A program made the translations under genes and the position numbers. This document shows positions 27,801 through 35,768 of a stretch of 64,000 nt of DNA, one piece after another. The number at the start of each line of letters is the position of its first letter. Position 1 is the first letter of the stretch. This DNA comes from Caballeronia hypogeia (GTDB lineage: Bacteria > Pseudomonadota > Gammaproteobacteria > Burkholderiales > Burkholderiaceae): the NCBI RefSeq assembly GCF_001544875.2, contig NZ_FCOA02000022.1:1-64000 (forward strand). The letters run 5' to 3'. The notes beneath the pieces were generated by a model that searched no databases, was not told where the DNA came from, and saw nothing but the letters and a program-made list of their open reading frames with translations.

Positions 27801-28099
27801 ACATCCATGCGATGGAGGCCACCATCGAATGCGCCGAATGGGATGACGTACTCCATCATGCCCGGGCGCTCGAAGCGTTCATGCAGGCCGAGCCCCTGCC
27901 ATGGGCATCTCTTCTCGTTCGACGCGCGCGGCTCGTTGCCGACGCGGCGCGGGGCATCGACGTCATCAAGACCCGCGCTCGACTTCATCGCCTTAGAGAC
28001 GACGTACTTGCCGCGGGATTAGGGTCGGCCCTTCTGGAAATAAATGCCGCGCTGGGGCGGATCAGCGACAAACCGGCCGATGACCGGCTCGCGCAGTGA
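24839..28099 (+). CDS. Class III cyclase-domain protein with zinc ribbons, ATPase and TPR region
   Basis: A 1086-residue multidomain protein. Residues 1-45 carry two zinc ribbons (CLHCAHEC...CEECG and CRACGAPL...CAACG). Residues about 60-230 form an adenylate/guanylate cyclase domain with metal-binding Asp in FADISDFT and NRMGDAVMAVFG. From about 275 comes an AAA/STAND-type ATPase with Walker A GRAGIGKSRL and ITIEDIHWA as Walker B. The last 400 residues are helical repeats of TPR type. The ATG at 24839 has GGAG six bases before it and starts exactly at the first ribbon. Proteins of this design are common in Burkholderiales and presumed signalling hubs; cyclase activity is not assured. Confidence 0.9.
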   Translation: MKCLHCAHECAQSAKFCEECGSPLHLACRACGAPLSPSDSICAACGMASGADVELAEERREATALFADISDFTTLCARSDAEEVQAMLGRFYAAMESVVARHGGQVLNRMGDAVMAVFGAPVAHGNDPERAVRTSIEMHEKASGMADCEGRPLRLHIGIARGEVVVTRMGSGGQSKCSVTGEIVNLAARLQVQAKPGDTLISEGLYRSVSTLVDAEDCGEHSLKGFPVPITAWRVLSLRSVLISHSSFVGRQTELEQISGVLERARLVGSGAVVLIRGRAGIGKSRLMAEVRQRARSSGFAVPYGQVFDFGASRRRAAVPATLASLLAVSLSDDETTLRAALKSAVDREMVLKEDALFIAALLELDLPKGDKALLESMTGNARSERSDEALARTFERAAGRNPVLITIEDIHWAPVSLLRQLIAIAQTAARSPIVLAMTSRSEGRPSNDAWCKSLRSCPSLQIELGPLSYEESCMLARDRSSQGNDVLQQCAKRAEGNPLFLEHLLRASRGNDMKAVPPTVQSLVLEQMDRLTSGQRMALQAASVIGRHFLSADLRAITGDATDHSQALLQSELIRADGGELEFTHALVHETIYGTMLNSRKRSLHRQVALRIGDADPVLRAEHLDRAGDPDAAYAYLLAARDGMQHFHPEAAVALAQRGAALARDPSVSCELALLHGELLRESGRLPDSLAVGRSALDLAATDEQRCRALLEIAAGYRVTGDIEEALNALAHAGSLAEALSLDLERSKIHYLRGGIYFARGDVPACAMEHRHALSFARRAGSPECEVRALSGLGDAQLEQGHLIESLQSFERCVGLCEARQWIAMEIPNRCMVGYCLQYSARLDEAVKEVQRAVVDARRTGLVPAQVFAFSSVATILVDAGRFDEAEPVCLEGLSLARQVGARRFESTFLLALAEVHLRAGSREDAARQIHAALQIAQDTGLGYAGAAIFAMLARAAPNAQARAEALSRGAALLTQPCLAQSVLRFHIHAMEATIECAEWDDVLHHARALEAFMQAEPLPWASLLVRRARLVADAARGIDVIKTRARLHRLRDDVLAAGLGSALLEINAALGRISDKPADDRLAQ

Positions 28100-28139
28100 A
28101 GTGCGTTGGCACTCACGCAGCCCGGAGAATGCATGGCCT

Positions 28140-29021
28140 CTAGGGCTTGAGGAACTTGAGCGTCATGCGATCCGATTCTCCGATTGCGGCATAACGTGAC
28201 CGATCGACGTCGCCGCCCTCGTATGTCGGCGGGAGCGACCACACGCCGTGTGGATGGTCCGTCGTATCCTTCGGATTTGCATTGATCTCGCTGCGGCCGA
28301 CGAACCTGAAGCCGGCCGCTTGCGCATGCTCGATGACGAACGCCTCGGTCACATAGCCTGAATCGATCATTTGCTGCAGAGTCGTCCCCGGCCGCGCTCG
28401 ATGCTCCTCGACGCCAAGTTCGCCCCCGGGCTTCAGCGCGCCGTAGAACGCACGCAGGTTCGCATCGATTTGTCCGTCCTTGATCCAGTTATGGATATTC
28501 CGAAACGTCAATACGCGGTCGAAGCGGTTGTTTGCGTCAAAGCCGATGAACCGGCCCGCGTGCAACGTGCCGACGACAACCTTTCCATAAGTCGCCGGCG
28601 CGTCTGCAAGCTTGCGCCGATAAGCGGCGTCGGTCTCGTTGTCCTCGGCGGCGAGATCGGCGGACGTGCTCAGATACTGCGCCTCGCAGAGAAGTCCCGC
28701 GTCGTGCAGGTAGGGCGCGAGTATGTCCGTGTACCATCCGCCACCCGGCGCGATCTCCAGCACCGCTTGCGACGGGCCGACGTCGAAAAACTGCAACGTC
28801 TCTCCAGGATGGCGATAAACGTCGCGCGCACGCGCCTTATCGCTGCGCTGCGGTCCGGCGATAGCGGCATCGAGCGACGTCTTGGCCGCCCCTTGCACTT
28901 GCGAATCGTGCGACGAATGCTGCGAATCCATCGAAGGGGAAGCACATCCGGCCAGCAAAAGCGCCACGCAGGCGGCGCACGTTACGGCGGCCGCCCGATT
29001 CAGTTGGGTAGTTTTCATCAA
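28140..29021 (-). CDS. Predicted lipoprotein with class I methyltransferase fold
   Basis: A 293-residue protein. The N-terminus (VTCAACVALLLAGCASPS) is a lipoprotein signal with lipobox LAGC, so Cys 26 is the probable lipidated residue. The rest matches a SAM-methyltransferase fold: VLEIAPGGGWYTDILAPYL is motif I (about residues 85-103). GELGVEEHRA and AAGFRFVGRSEINANPKDT come later. Several proteobacterial proteins of this COG4798-like group carry export signals although SAM is cytosolic; their role is unknown. It converges on the cyclase gene, 40 bases away. Confidence 0.85.
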   Translation of the reverse strand: MMKTTQLNRAAAVTCAACVALLLAGCASPSMDSQHSSHDSQVQGAAKTSLDAAIAGPQRSDKARARDVYRHPGETLQFFDVGPSQAVLEIAPGGGWYTDILAPYLHDAGLLCEAQYLSTSADLAAEDNETDAAYRRKLADAPATYGKVVVGTLHAGRFIGFDANNRFDRVLTFRNIHNWIKDGQIDANLRAFYGALKPGGELGVEEHRARPGTTLQQMIDSGYVTEAFVIEHAQAAGFRFVGRSEINANPKDTTDHPHGVWSLPPTYEGGDVDRSRYAAIGESDRMTLKFLKP

Positions 29022-29123
29022 GTGAATGCCGGTTGAAGATCGAAAGATCGACGCGCAAACTCTGGAAACTCTACCTCACGCGACGTCAACCGGCGCGACA
29101 GATCCCTTCACGACCGACTTTCC

Positions 29124-30797
29124 TCATCGACCGAGCACGGTTACGGCGGGAAATCGCATCAGGTACGAAACGTCCGGACCGTCTTTCAGATAACGGATAT
29201 CGAGCAGCCTCTCCGGGCGAACAGGCTCGGCCGCCAGGCCACGAGCCACCAAACGCTCCAGGACGTCATGACGCAACCAAAAAAGCGTCCCGTCGTACAC
29301 TGCGGGCAGGTAGTCCGTCTTGAACTCCGCGACCGAGTATATGCCGCTGTCGCTGCTCCAGAAGTCATGCGTCTCGATGACCTCCGGGCGTTCCTTCCTC
29401 AGATAGTCCGCGAACCCTGCATACCCGCGACGCGCCAGCGTCGGGTTGGTCAACAGTCCCGAGTCCAGGATGTCCAGACGTTCGCAGCACAATGCGGTAC
29501 CGCCGACGTCCGGCGTCATGAACTTGAGCGTCGGTTGCCCCAGACGCTCGCGCAGGCGATCAACCGAAGCACCTGTCATCGCGTAGTTCTGAGGCGTGAT
29601 ACCCCGCCAGTCTCCGGGGAAATCGGGCCACACTCTTTTTCGGGCCGTGGCGCCCGTGGCATCCAGTGCAGCGGGGAGCGCGCCGCGCATCGCCGCACCG
29701 ACGATGACCGTGTCGACGTTTTCGCGCAGCACCGCGACGTTGAACAGGAAGCTTGCAGAAAGGCACAGCAAAAGCCCCTGAAATACACGCGGCCGACGCA
29801 TATTCGCAAAGCGTTCTGCGAGTGAAAGGACGAAAACGGGCAGCACCGCAATGAACATGCGCCCGACATAGCCCCAGTTTTTTCCCGATATGAGCGCGAA
29901 TACGCCAAAGGCGGCTATCAGAAGTACAGGCATCGGATCCAGACGGCGCGCCTGATCGCCCTTCCGGCTCAGGTACATGCCAGCCAGCAACGCAGCGTTC
30001 ACGAAGAGGAAATCCTTCAGCCCGCGGAGCTTTTCCACCACGCCGGCCCAGCCCTTTCTACTGTAGGGAATCTGAAGCTTGGCCAGAATCGTATTCGGCA
30101 ATAGCGCGCCGAAGACCCAATATCTCCAGATCGTCAGTAAAACCAAACAAAACATGAGCCAGACGAACATGCGAATGGCATGCGGCCTGTCCTGCCGGTG
30201 CCACACGATCATCCAGCCAAGCGCGAAGCCCACGTAGAACACCGCCTCGAAGCGCGTCAGCAGCAATAGCGGCAATAGCGCATACGCGAGCGTCGATCGC
30301 GTGCGCCAGAAGAGCACGAACGCAAAAAGCAGCAACGCAAAAAGCGTCATTTCCATGCCATTGACAATCTCGGCCTGGAAGGTTGGCAGCAGACCGAGCA
30401 AGGACACCACAATGACGCGATGCGTCGGGCTCGGCAGGGACGGTTGAAGTGCGCGCCACACGAGCACCAGGGTAGCGCTAAGCGCAACGAAGGAAAGTAT
30501 CTGCGCCGCCCTGATCGCATCCAGAAAGCCTGAATGCAGTACCCACTGCGCCAGGGCCAGGATCGCAGTCAAGAGCAAACTCGACGTTCCTTCGGCCGAC
30601 GCCGAAGCTGGTGTCAACGCGAATATCCCGTGCTGCCCCAGTGAACGCGCATAGGCGACCGAGATGGCTCCGTCGTCCCAGCCATAAGGACCGACGAGGG
30701 CTATCGCCGTCAGCGAAATCGCCGCATACGCGGCAACGAAGAGGAAGCCGGTGGCGCCCTCTCGCGCCTCGATCCGATGTGTAAGATCTTCGGGCAT
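29124..30797 (-). CDS. Multi-pass membrane protein resembling GT-C glycosyltransferases
   Basis: A protein of about 557 residues (start 30797; TTG at 30851 adds 18). Ten or so hydrophobic helices fill residues 15-400, followed by a soluble C-terminal domain of about 150 residues. The first large loop contains GWDDGAISVAYARSLG and EGTSSLLLTAILA. This is the acidic-pair pattern seen in lipid-linked-sugar transferases such as arabinofuranosyl and mannosyl transferases of the GT-C class. It may therefore transfer a sugar from a polyprenyl-phosphate donor outside the cytoplasmic membrane. No adjacent polysaccharide genes support this, and the acceptor is unknown. Confidence 0.6.
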   Translation of the reverse strand: MPEDLTHRIEAREGATGFLFVAAYAAISLTAIALVGPYGWDDGAISVAYARSLGQHGIFALTPASASAEGTSSLLLTAILALAQWVLHSGFLDAIRAAQILSFVALSATLVLVWRALQPSLPSPTHRVIVVSLLGLLPTFQAEIVNGMEMTLFALLLFAFVLFWRTRSTLAYALLPLLLLTRFEAVFYVGFALGWMIVWHRQDRPHAIRMFVWLMFCLVLLTIWRYWVFGALLPNTILAKLQIPYSRKGWAGVVEKLRGLKDFLFVNAALLAGMYLSRKGDQARRLDPMPVLLIAAFGVFALISGKNWGYVGRMFIAVLPVFVLSLAERFANMRRPRVFQGLLLCLSASFLFNVAVLRENVDTVIVGAAMRGALPAALDATGATARKRVWPDFPGDWRGITPQNYAMTGASVDRLRERLGQPTLKFMTPDVGGTALCCERLDILDSGLLTNPTLARRGYAGFADYLRKERPEVIETHDFWSSDSGIYSVAEFKTDYLPAVYDGTLFWLRHDVLERLVARGLAAEPVRPERLLDIRYLKDGPDVSYLMRFPAVTVLGR

Positions 30798-30851
30798 GGT
30801 CGGTCGGCGTGGTGATTCGACGGATGATACACCGCGAATATCGTCGTGCAA

Positions 30852-31179
30852 CTCTTCGGGGCGTAGCGCTGAATCGCGCGCATCAGAAGACCGGGTCGAA
30901 AAAACACTTGGAAGGAAGTTTTTGCTTAACGCATCGAAGTTTCCGCTGCTCTGCGAGGCGCGAAAGTGCTACTCAAGACGCGGGGACATCGCTTCGTTTG
31001 TAGCAACGTAGGGCTCTTAACGGGATACTTCAAACAGTCCGCGCATTACTCCTGCAACCCCGCCGACGCCAGGAAAATGACAGCCGACTGACGCAGGTGA
31101 AATTTCCTGTGCGGCACGTCGAGTCCGTATCGACGTATGGCCCCCCGCGCGCGGCAAAGGCGATTGCGAAGGCTGGCAG
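30852..31179. other. Intergenic stretch
   Basis: No recognisable coding frame, repeat or RNA in this stretch of about 330 bases between the GT-C-like gene and the DUF2950 gene. Confidence 0.45.
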
Positions 31180-32100
31180 TCAAGGCGAGACCTTTTCCCA
31201 CCCCGGTCCTGGATCGAACGTGGTCATCGCCTGCGCCTCCTTCGCGCTGTCCGGGCCCAGGTCACGCTCGTAGACCTGACCATCGTGGCTCACCATGAAA
31301 GTCTTGATGCCCGTATCGCCATAGTGGGCTGGCCACGCGACCACCGCGAAGCCGCCGAAAAGGCGCCCGTTGACCGTATAACCGTATGCGCCGCCCGGTG
31401 CATGGCGTCCTTGAGCGCGCAGCAGCTTGTAGTGATAGCCGTAATAGCCCGCCTCCGTCGCATTGCTTGCACCCGCGGTCTTGAACGCAGCGCCAAGCGG
31501 GCTTTGAACCTCATCGGGTCCACTCGGCCAATAGAGTCCGTCATGCTTGCCCGGCCTGCTTGCGAACCTTTCCGCATAGACGTAGACCTTGCTGCCATCG
31601 TGATAGGTCGAGGCATAGTCGCGCTGGGCATCGTAGATCGCGAGCATCGTCTGAATCACGGCAAGCTCGTTGCGCCCGATACGGCGCAAACGCATTTCCT
31701 CGGCCCCCGCGTGCATGTCGAAGTGCCAGCCTTGCGCCGTCTTCGAGAGCGGAATCGGAAGCGTCCATCCGTCCTTGCCCACCGTGATCTCGGCATGGTC
31801 GCCGCCGGTCGAACGGATCGTGTGCGACGCTTGCCACTCGCCCAGGAACTTGTCGCGGAGTTCCGCGCCGACCGGCGGGATCAGCGCGCGGAAGTCGTCG
31901 CCGAGCAAGACCTTCAGCTCGGTCTCGTCATTATTGGCGACGGCCGCGCCGAAGGCGTCCATCGCTGCTTCGGGCGACTGAAAGAAGGACTGGGCGCTCA
32001 TGGCCGAAAGCGGTGCGAGGCCAAGCACGAGCGCGAGCACGATAGTCATCACAGCCCGGAAACTCGCCAGCGCAACATCGACACGGGAAAATCGGTTCAT
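31180..32100 (-). CDS. DUF2950 family exported protein (copy 1)
   Basis: A 306-residue protein with a long N-terminal signal sequence (hydrophobic about residues 17-34, cleavage near SAMSAQ). The DUF2950 body shows GKHDGLYWPSGP, APGGAYGYTVNGRLFGGFAVVAWPAHYG, and TFMVSHDGQVYERDLG. Function is unknown for the family; it is predicted to be periplasmic. The gene starts 11 bases after the DUF3300 gene, forming a two-gene operon that recurs at 39645-41832. The two DUF2950 proteins are clearly paralogous but well diverged. Confidence 0.88.
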   Translation of the reverse strand: MNRFSRVDVALASFRAVMTIVLALVLGLAPLSAMSAQSFFQSPEAAMDAFGAAVANNDETELKVLLGDDFRALIPPVGAELRDKFLGEWQASHTIRSTGGDHAEITVGKDGWTLPIPLSKTAQGWHFDMHAGAEEMRLRRIGRNELAVIQTMLAIYDAQRDYASTYHDGSKVYVYAERFASRPGKHDGLYWPSGPDEVQSPLGAAFKTAGASNATEAGYYGYHYKLLRAQGRHAPGGAYGYTVNGRLFGGFAVVAWPAHYGDTGIKTFMVSHDGQVYERDLGPDSAKEAQAMTTFDPGPGWEKVSP

Positions 32101-32111
32101 CGTCGTTCTCC

Positions 32112-33743
32112 TTAGCGCCGGCCGCCGCCACGAGCACCCCCGCCACCACCTCGAGCGCCACCGCCGCCACCGCCCGCGCGGCCGAAGTTCGATGACTGGA
32201 CGCTCGCCTGCCCACGGCTGAAGTCGCGCTGCGCCGCGCCCCCGCCGCCGACACCCTGGAACGCGGTATCACGGCCGCCGCCCGAATAGCCGCCGCCTCC
32301 GTAGGCGGGTTGGGCGCTCGGTCCAGCGCCACGATTGGCCGCTTGTGCGCGATTCGCCGTCTGTGCGCGATTGCCGGCTTCCGCATTCCGATTCGCCGTC
32401 TGAGCGCGATTCCCGGCTTCGGCATTTCGATTCGGCGCTTGCGCGCGATTGCCGGCTTCACCACTCCGATTCGCCGTCTGAGCGCGATTGCCCGCCGCCG
32501 CCCCCCGGTCGGCCGTAGCGGCGCGATTGCCAGCTCCGGCCCGGTTGCCTACATTCGCGTTGTTCGCGCGCGCCGCGCGGTTGGCTGCCGACGGGTTGCC
32601 CGCCGCCGCCCGATTGGCCGCGTTGGCACGCTCGCCCGCGCCGCCGGTGCGGCCACGATATTCGCGCCGCGCATCGGCGCCCTGCACTCCGCGCGAATAC
32701 TTGTCGCGCGTCGCGTTATCGCGGTAGGCCACGCCCTGCCGATGCCGCGCGTCGTGCTGCCACGTCCCACCTTTCACGTTGGCGCGATTGAAGTTGCGGT
32801 CGATGTTGGTGGCCTTGTTGACGTTGATGTTCACGTCGCCACTGTTCCAGTTACACCCGCCGAAGATCGCTCCAGCCGCAGCGATCCCCAGACCCCACGC
32901 AAATCCGCTCGCGAGGGCGGCTCCGGGGTAGTACGCCGGATATGGTGGCCAGTAGGTCGGTGGATAAGCCGGCGCGCTCCAGCCGCCATAGACGACAGTC
33001 GGGTTGTAGGACGGAACATAGATGACCTGCGGGTCGGCCGGTTCGATGCGCACGATGGTCTGAGGCGCCTGAACCGCTTGTCCGCCCTGAGCCGGCTGGT
33101 TGCCCTGGCCACCAGCGGGAGGCGCTTCGACGATCACCTTCTGCTGCGGATTCGAGTTCAGGTTTCCTGCCTGTTGCGCGCGGACCCTCAGCCGCTGAAC
33201 CGCCGCGAGCACGTCCTTCGGCTGGGCGAGGAACGCGTCTCCAAGTCTTTGCGTCCAGTCGAGTTTGTCGTTCATCGGCTGGAGCACTTGCGGAAACGCG
33301 ACCAGAGACTTGACGCTTACATCCCACGGCTGGTCCTGCACTGCCTTTACAGCGGCATCGCCTTTCACGTCACGGTGCTCCTTGACCCAGCGCGCCGCGT
33401 GCACGACTTCGAGCGGATAGGTCGATGCCATCAGCACCTGCGACAGCAGCGAATCGGGATAGAGCGCGATCGGCGCGACCAGCGCTTCGAGTTCCTCGGG
33501 CGGATATTGCGGGACCTGGGCCGGAGCCTGCGGCTGGGCGGCCGACGCTGACTCGGGCGCCGCGGCCGATGCGGGGAGCGGCGGCAATGCCGCGGGCACC
33601 GCCGGAGAAGCAACGGATGCCGGCGTCGCCGCCGAGGCTCCCTTGTCAGGCGGTTCCTGACTCTGTTGTTTCTTACAGCCCGCCAAAAAGGCGAAGACGA
33701 GGACGGTGCTCAGCAGTCGTGCAATCCATATCGTCATGACCAC
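32112..33743 (-). CDS. DUF3300 family lipoprotein with Asn/Arg/Ala repeats (copy 1)
   Basis: A 543-residue predicted lipoprotein (lipobox FLAGC, Cys about 22). A Pro/Ala-rich linker leads to the DUF3300 domain (about residues 80-260: EELEALVAPIALYPDSLLSQVLMASTYPLEVV). A segment with VIYVPSYNPTVVYGGW and GDVNINVNKATNI follows. The last 200 residues are low-complexity, rich in Ala, Asn, Arg and Gly, with tandem 13-residue units (NRNAEAGNRAQTA) and a Gly-rich C-terminus. DUF3300 proteins are envelope proteins of unknown role. It sits first in an operon with DUF2950. Confidence 0.87.
   Translation of the reverse strand: MVMTIWIARLLSTVLVFAFLAGCKKQQSQEPPDKGASAATPASVASPAVPAALPPLPASAAAPESASAAQPQAPAQVPQYPPEELEALVAPIALYPDSLLSQVLMASTYPLEVVHAARWVKEHRDVKGDAAVKAVQDQPWDVSVKSLVAFPQVLQPMNDKLDWTQRLGDAFLAQPKDVLAAVQRLRVRAQQAGNLNSNPQQKVIVEAPPAGGQGNQPAQGGQAVQAPQTIVRIEPADPQVIYVPSYNPTVVYGGWSAPAYPPTYWPPYPAYYPGAALASGFAWGLGIAAAGAIFGGCNWNSGDVNINVNKATNIDRNFNRANVKGGTWQHDARHRQGVAYRDNATRDKYSRGVQGADARREYRGRTGGAGERANAANRAAAGNPSAANRAARANNANVGNRAGAGNRAATADRGAAAGNRAQTANRSGEAGNRAQAPNRNAEAGNRAQTANRNAEAGNRAQTANRAQAANRGAGPSAQPAYGGGGYSGGGRDTAFQGVGGGGAAQRDFSRGQASVQSSNFGRAGGGGGGARGGGGGARGGGRR
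32345..32490. repeat. Coding tandem repeat of about 39 bases
   Basis: About three to four copies of a 39-base unit inside the DUF3300 gene encode NRNAEAGNRAQTA-type blocks with small substitutions. Copy number could vary between strains. Confidence 0.6.
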
Positions 33744-34051
33744 TCCCCCTCATTTCCGCTCAGCGGCGAAATAATCGTTGACCGCCGCGCAGCCGGCTTC
33801 AGCCATGCAGTCGCGCGAGCGCATGGTGGGCCATCGGAGCAACCATGCGCGCGTTGACTGTTCATGCTAATCATAGGCAACGGTTTTTCGATTCGCCGCT
33901 AAAAAGGTCGCTTTCCGCACCCCTTGAAGTCCGACGTGCAGCCGTCGCGCTGCATTCAATTCGCAATCAAGCGCATTCTGGACATTGACACCAATCTGTC
34001 TGCAATCCGGGGCACGCGCCGAAATCGCGTCGACTACCTGCTTCCGATTAC
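33744..34051. other. Intergenic stretch upstream of the first DUF3300 gene
   Basis: About 300 bases without a recognisable gene; presumably holds the promoter of the DUF3300-DUF2950 operon and the end of the tautomerase transcript. Confidence 0.45.
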
Positions 34052-34447
34052 TTACCGCTCGCCTGGCTGCCATTCGGGGCTGAAGCCTCCGAGCGACGGG
34101 TGATACATCTCGTCTCCCGAGTGCTGGGTGAACTCGACATTGAGCCGATCTTCTCGCAGACCGAGAATCTCGACGCAAAGCGCACAAAGCGCTTTCGCCA
34201 ACGCCATGCGCAATTCAGGCGGCCGTCCTTTCCTGATGTCAAGCATCATCACGGACACGGGCAACGGCTCCCCGTCGGGCTCTGCGATGCGCCATACGCC
34301 GCCGGCGCCGAGCTCCCGTATGGCCACGCTGATTCTCCTGATATCGACAGACATCATGCTGGCGTAGGTCTCGCCCATCTTCGCGGCGAGCCGCTTTTTC
34401 TGCTCCGCCGAGTCGTGGCCGTTCACATCGAGTTGCAAGTACGGCAT
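34052..34447 (-). CDS. Tautomerase superfamily protein
   Basis: A 131-residue protein beginning MPYLQLDV, so processing of Met would expose the catalytic Pro-1 of the 4-oxalocrotonate tautomerase/MIF superfamily. Its length fits two beta-alpha-beta units, as in the cis-CaaD or MSAD subgroups: the second unit begins around PVSVMMLDIRKGRPPELR, with further polar residues in GLREDRLNVEFTQH. It is the last gene of the iron-sulfur/flavoprotein operon, 55 bases after the NuoF-like gene. It may handle an enol/keto or isomeric form of the dicarboxylate used by that enzyme (inference). Confidence 0.8.
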   Translation of the reverse strand: MPYLQLDVNGHDSAEQKKRLAAKMGETYASMMSVDIRRISVAIRELGAGGVWRIAEPDGEPLPVSVMMLDIRKGRPPELRMALAKALCALCVEILGLREDRLNVEFTQHSGDEMYHPSLGGFSPEWQPGER

Positions 34448-34502
34448 GTTGTCTGCCCCCGGAAACCGGTCCGTGTATCGCGCGGCCGATGGAAAATTGG
34501 GT

Positions 34503-35747
34503 CTATGTCATCAACAGCGCCTCGTACTCGTCGCGGAACTGGTTGACGGAGCTCTCCACCACCGTCACCGCACCGTCGATGAGACCGCAGCGTCCGCTGC
34601 CAGGCAGAATGCGGCACAGATTCTCCAGGGCGTCCATGTCGGCGCGCACGCCGCGGCCCGTATCGATCCGGTTGAGAAGCTGCATCAACTGAAAGGTGCC
34701 GCCCTTGCACGGCGGACACTGGCCGCATGAACCCTGAGCGAAGAAACTCACGTACTCGGCGACCTTGCGCACGATGCTGCTGCCTTCCGACACGACGATC
34801 ATCGCGCCTGTCCCGAGACGCGAATGGCGCTGCCGCACCGAGTCGAAGTCCAGCGGGACGTCGAGATCGCGCTTCGTCAGCAAGGTATTCGAGGGACCGC
34901 CCGTGAAGACCGCCTTGAACTGCTTGCCCTGCAACATGCCGCCGCCATGCTCGAAGACGAGCGATTCGAGACTCGTGCCCATCGGCAGTTCGTAGAGACC
35001 CGGATGCAGGACATCGCCCGAGAGCGAGTAGAGCTTGGTTCCGGCCGCGTCTCCAACGCCGAGATCCCGATACCATTGCGCACCGTGGCGCAGAATCCCC
35101 GGCACGTGAGCAAGCGTTTCGGCGTTGTTCACGACGGTCGGCGCGCCATGCACGCCCTCTTCAGCCGGGAATGGCGGCTTGCGGCGCGGAAACGGAAAGC
35201 CGCCCTGCACGCTCGCGATCACGGCGGTTTCCTCTCCGCCGATGTAAAGACCCGAACTCGGTACGACGCCAAGCGAGACAGTGCCGCCGACTGTTTGCTC
35301 GATCGCGGCAAAGAGTGTGTGTGCCTGCCATTGCTGCACCGCCTGGCGAGTCGCCGCGAGAGCCAGTTGCTGATGCGGGTTGACGTACAGAACGACGTGG
35401 TTCGCGCGCGTCGCCAGCGCGGCGATGAGCGCGCCCTCGATCACCTGATGCGGCGTGTGCTCCAGAAGAAAGCGATCCTTGAAGGTGCCGGGCTCGTCTT
35501 CGTTGCCGTTGCAGATGATGTATTTGTCGCCGAAGGGCGCGGCGGCGACCGGCGTCCATTTGCGATGCGTCGCAAACCCGGCGCCGCCCATCCCGCGCAA
35601 GTCCGCTTCCGCGATCTCCGCAATGATCGCTTCGGGATTCTCCAAAGCCCTGGCGAGCCCCGCGCCGCCCTCACGCGCGAGCCATGCATCGAGGTCTGCG
35701 CCGACGCGGAAATCGGCCCTCAGAAGAACCTGATTCAGCTTGTCCAT
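34503..35747 (-). CDS. NuoF-like NADH-binding flavoprotein subunit
   Basis: A 414-residue homologue of the complex I 51-kDa subunit. RGMGGAGFATHRKW is the FMN/NADH loop (about residues 51-65). NEDEPGTFKDRFLLEHTPHQVIEGA follows, then GLYIGGEETAVIASVQG, and a C-terminal 4Fe-4S site GSCGQCPPCKGG plus a later Cys in GRCGLI. There is no NuoE-like partner and no other complex I subunit nearby. It sits 21 bases after the succinate-dehydrogenase-like flavoprotein. The arrangement suggests it exchanges electrons between NAD(H) and that flavoprotein through the iron-sulfur protein, forming a soluble NAD-linked complex. Confidence 0.88.
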   Translation of the reverse strand: MDKLNQVLLRADFRVGADLDAWLAREGGAGLARALENPEAIIAEIAEADLRGMGGAGFATHRKWTPVAAAPFGDKYIICNGNEDEPGTFKDRFLLEHTPHQVIEGALIAALATRANHVVLYVNPHQQLALAATRQAVQQWQAHTLFAAIEQTVGGTVSLGVVPSSGLYIGGEETAVIASVQGGFPFPRRKPPFPAEEGVHGAPTVVNNAETLAHVPGILRHGAQWYRDLGVGDAAGTKLYSLSGDVLHPGLYELPMGTSLESLVFEHGGGMLQGKQFKAVFTGGPSNTLLTKRDLDVPLDFDSVRQRHSRLGTGAMIVVSEGSSIVRKVAEYVSFFAQGSCGQCPPCKGGTFQLMQLLNRIDTGRGVRADMDALENLCRILPGSGRCGLIDGAVTVVESSVNQFRDEYEALLMT

Positions 35748-35768
35748 CTTCGCGCTCCGTGGATCGCA

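Noticed and set aside
32345-32490. CRISPR-like array
   Set aside because: The regular repeats are in-frame coding repeats of 39 bases inside a lipoprotein gene, without spacers or cas genes.
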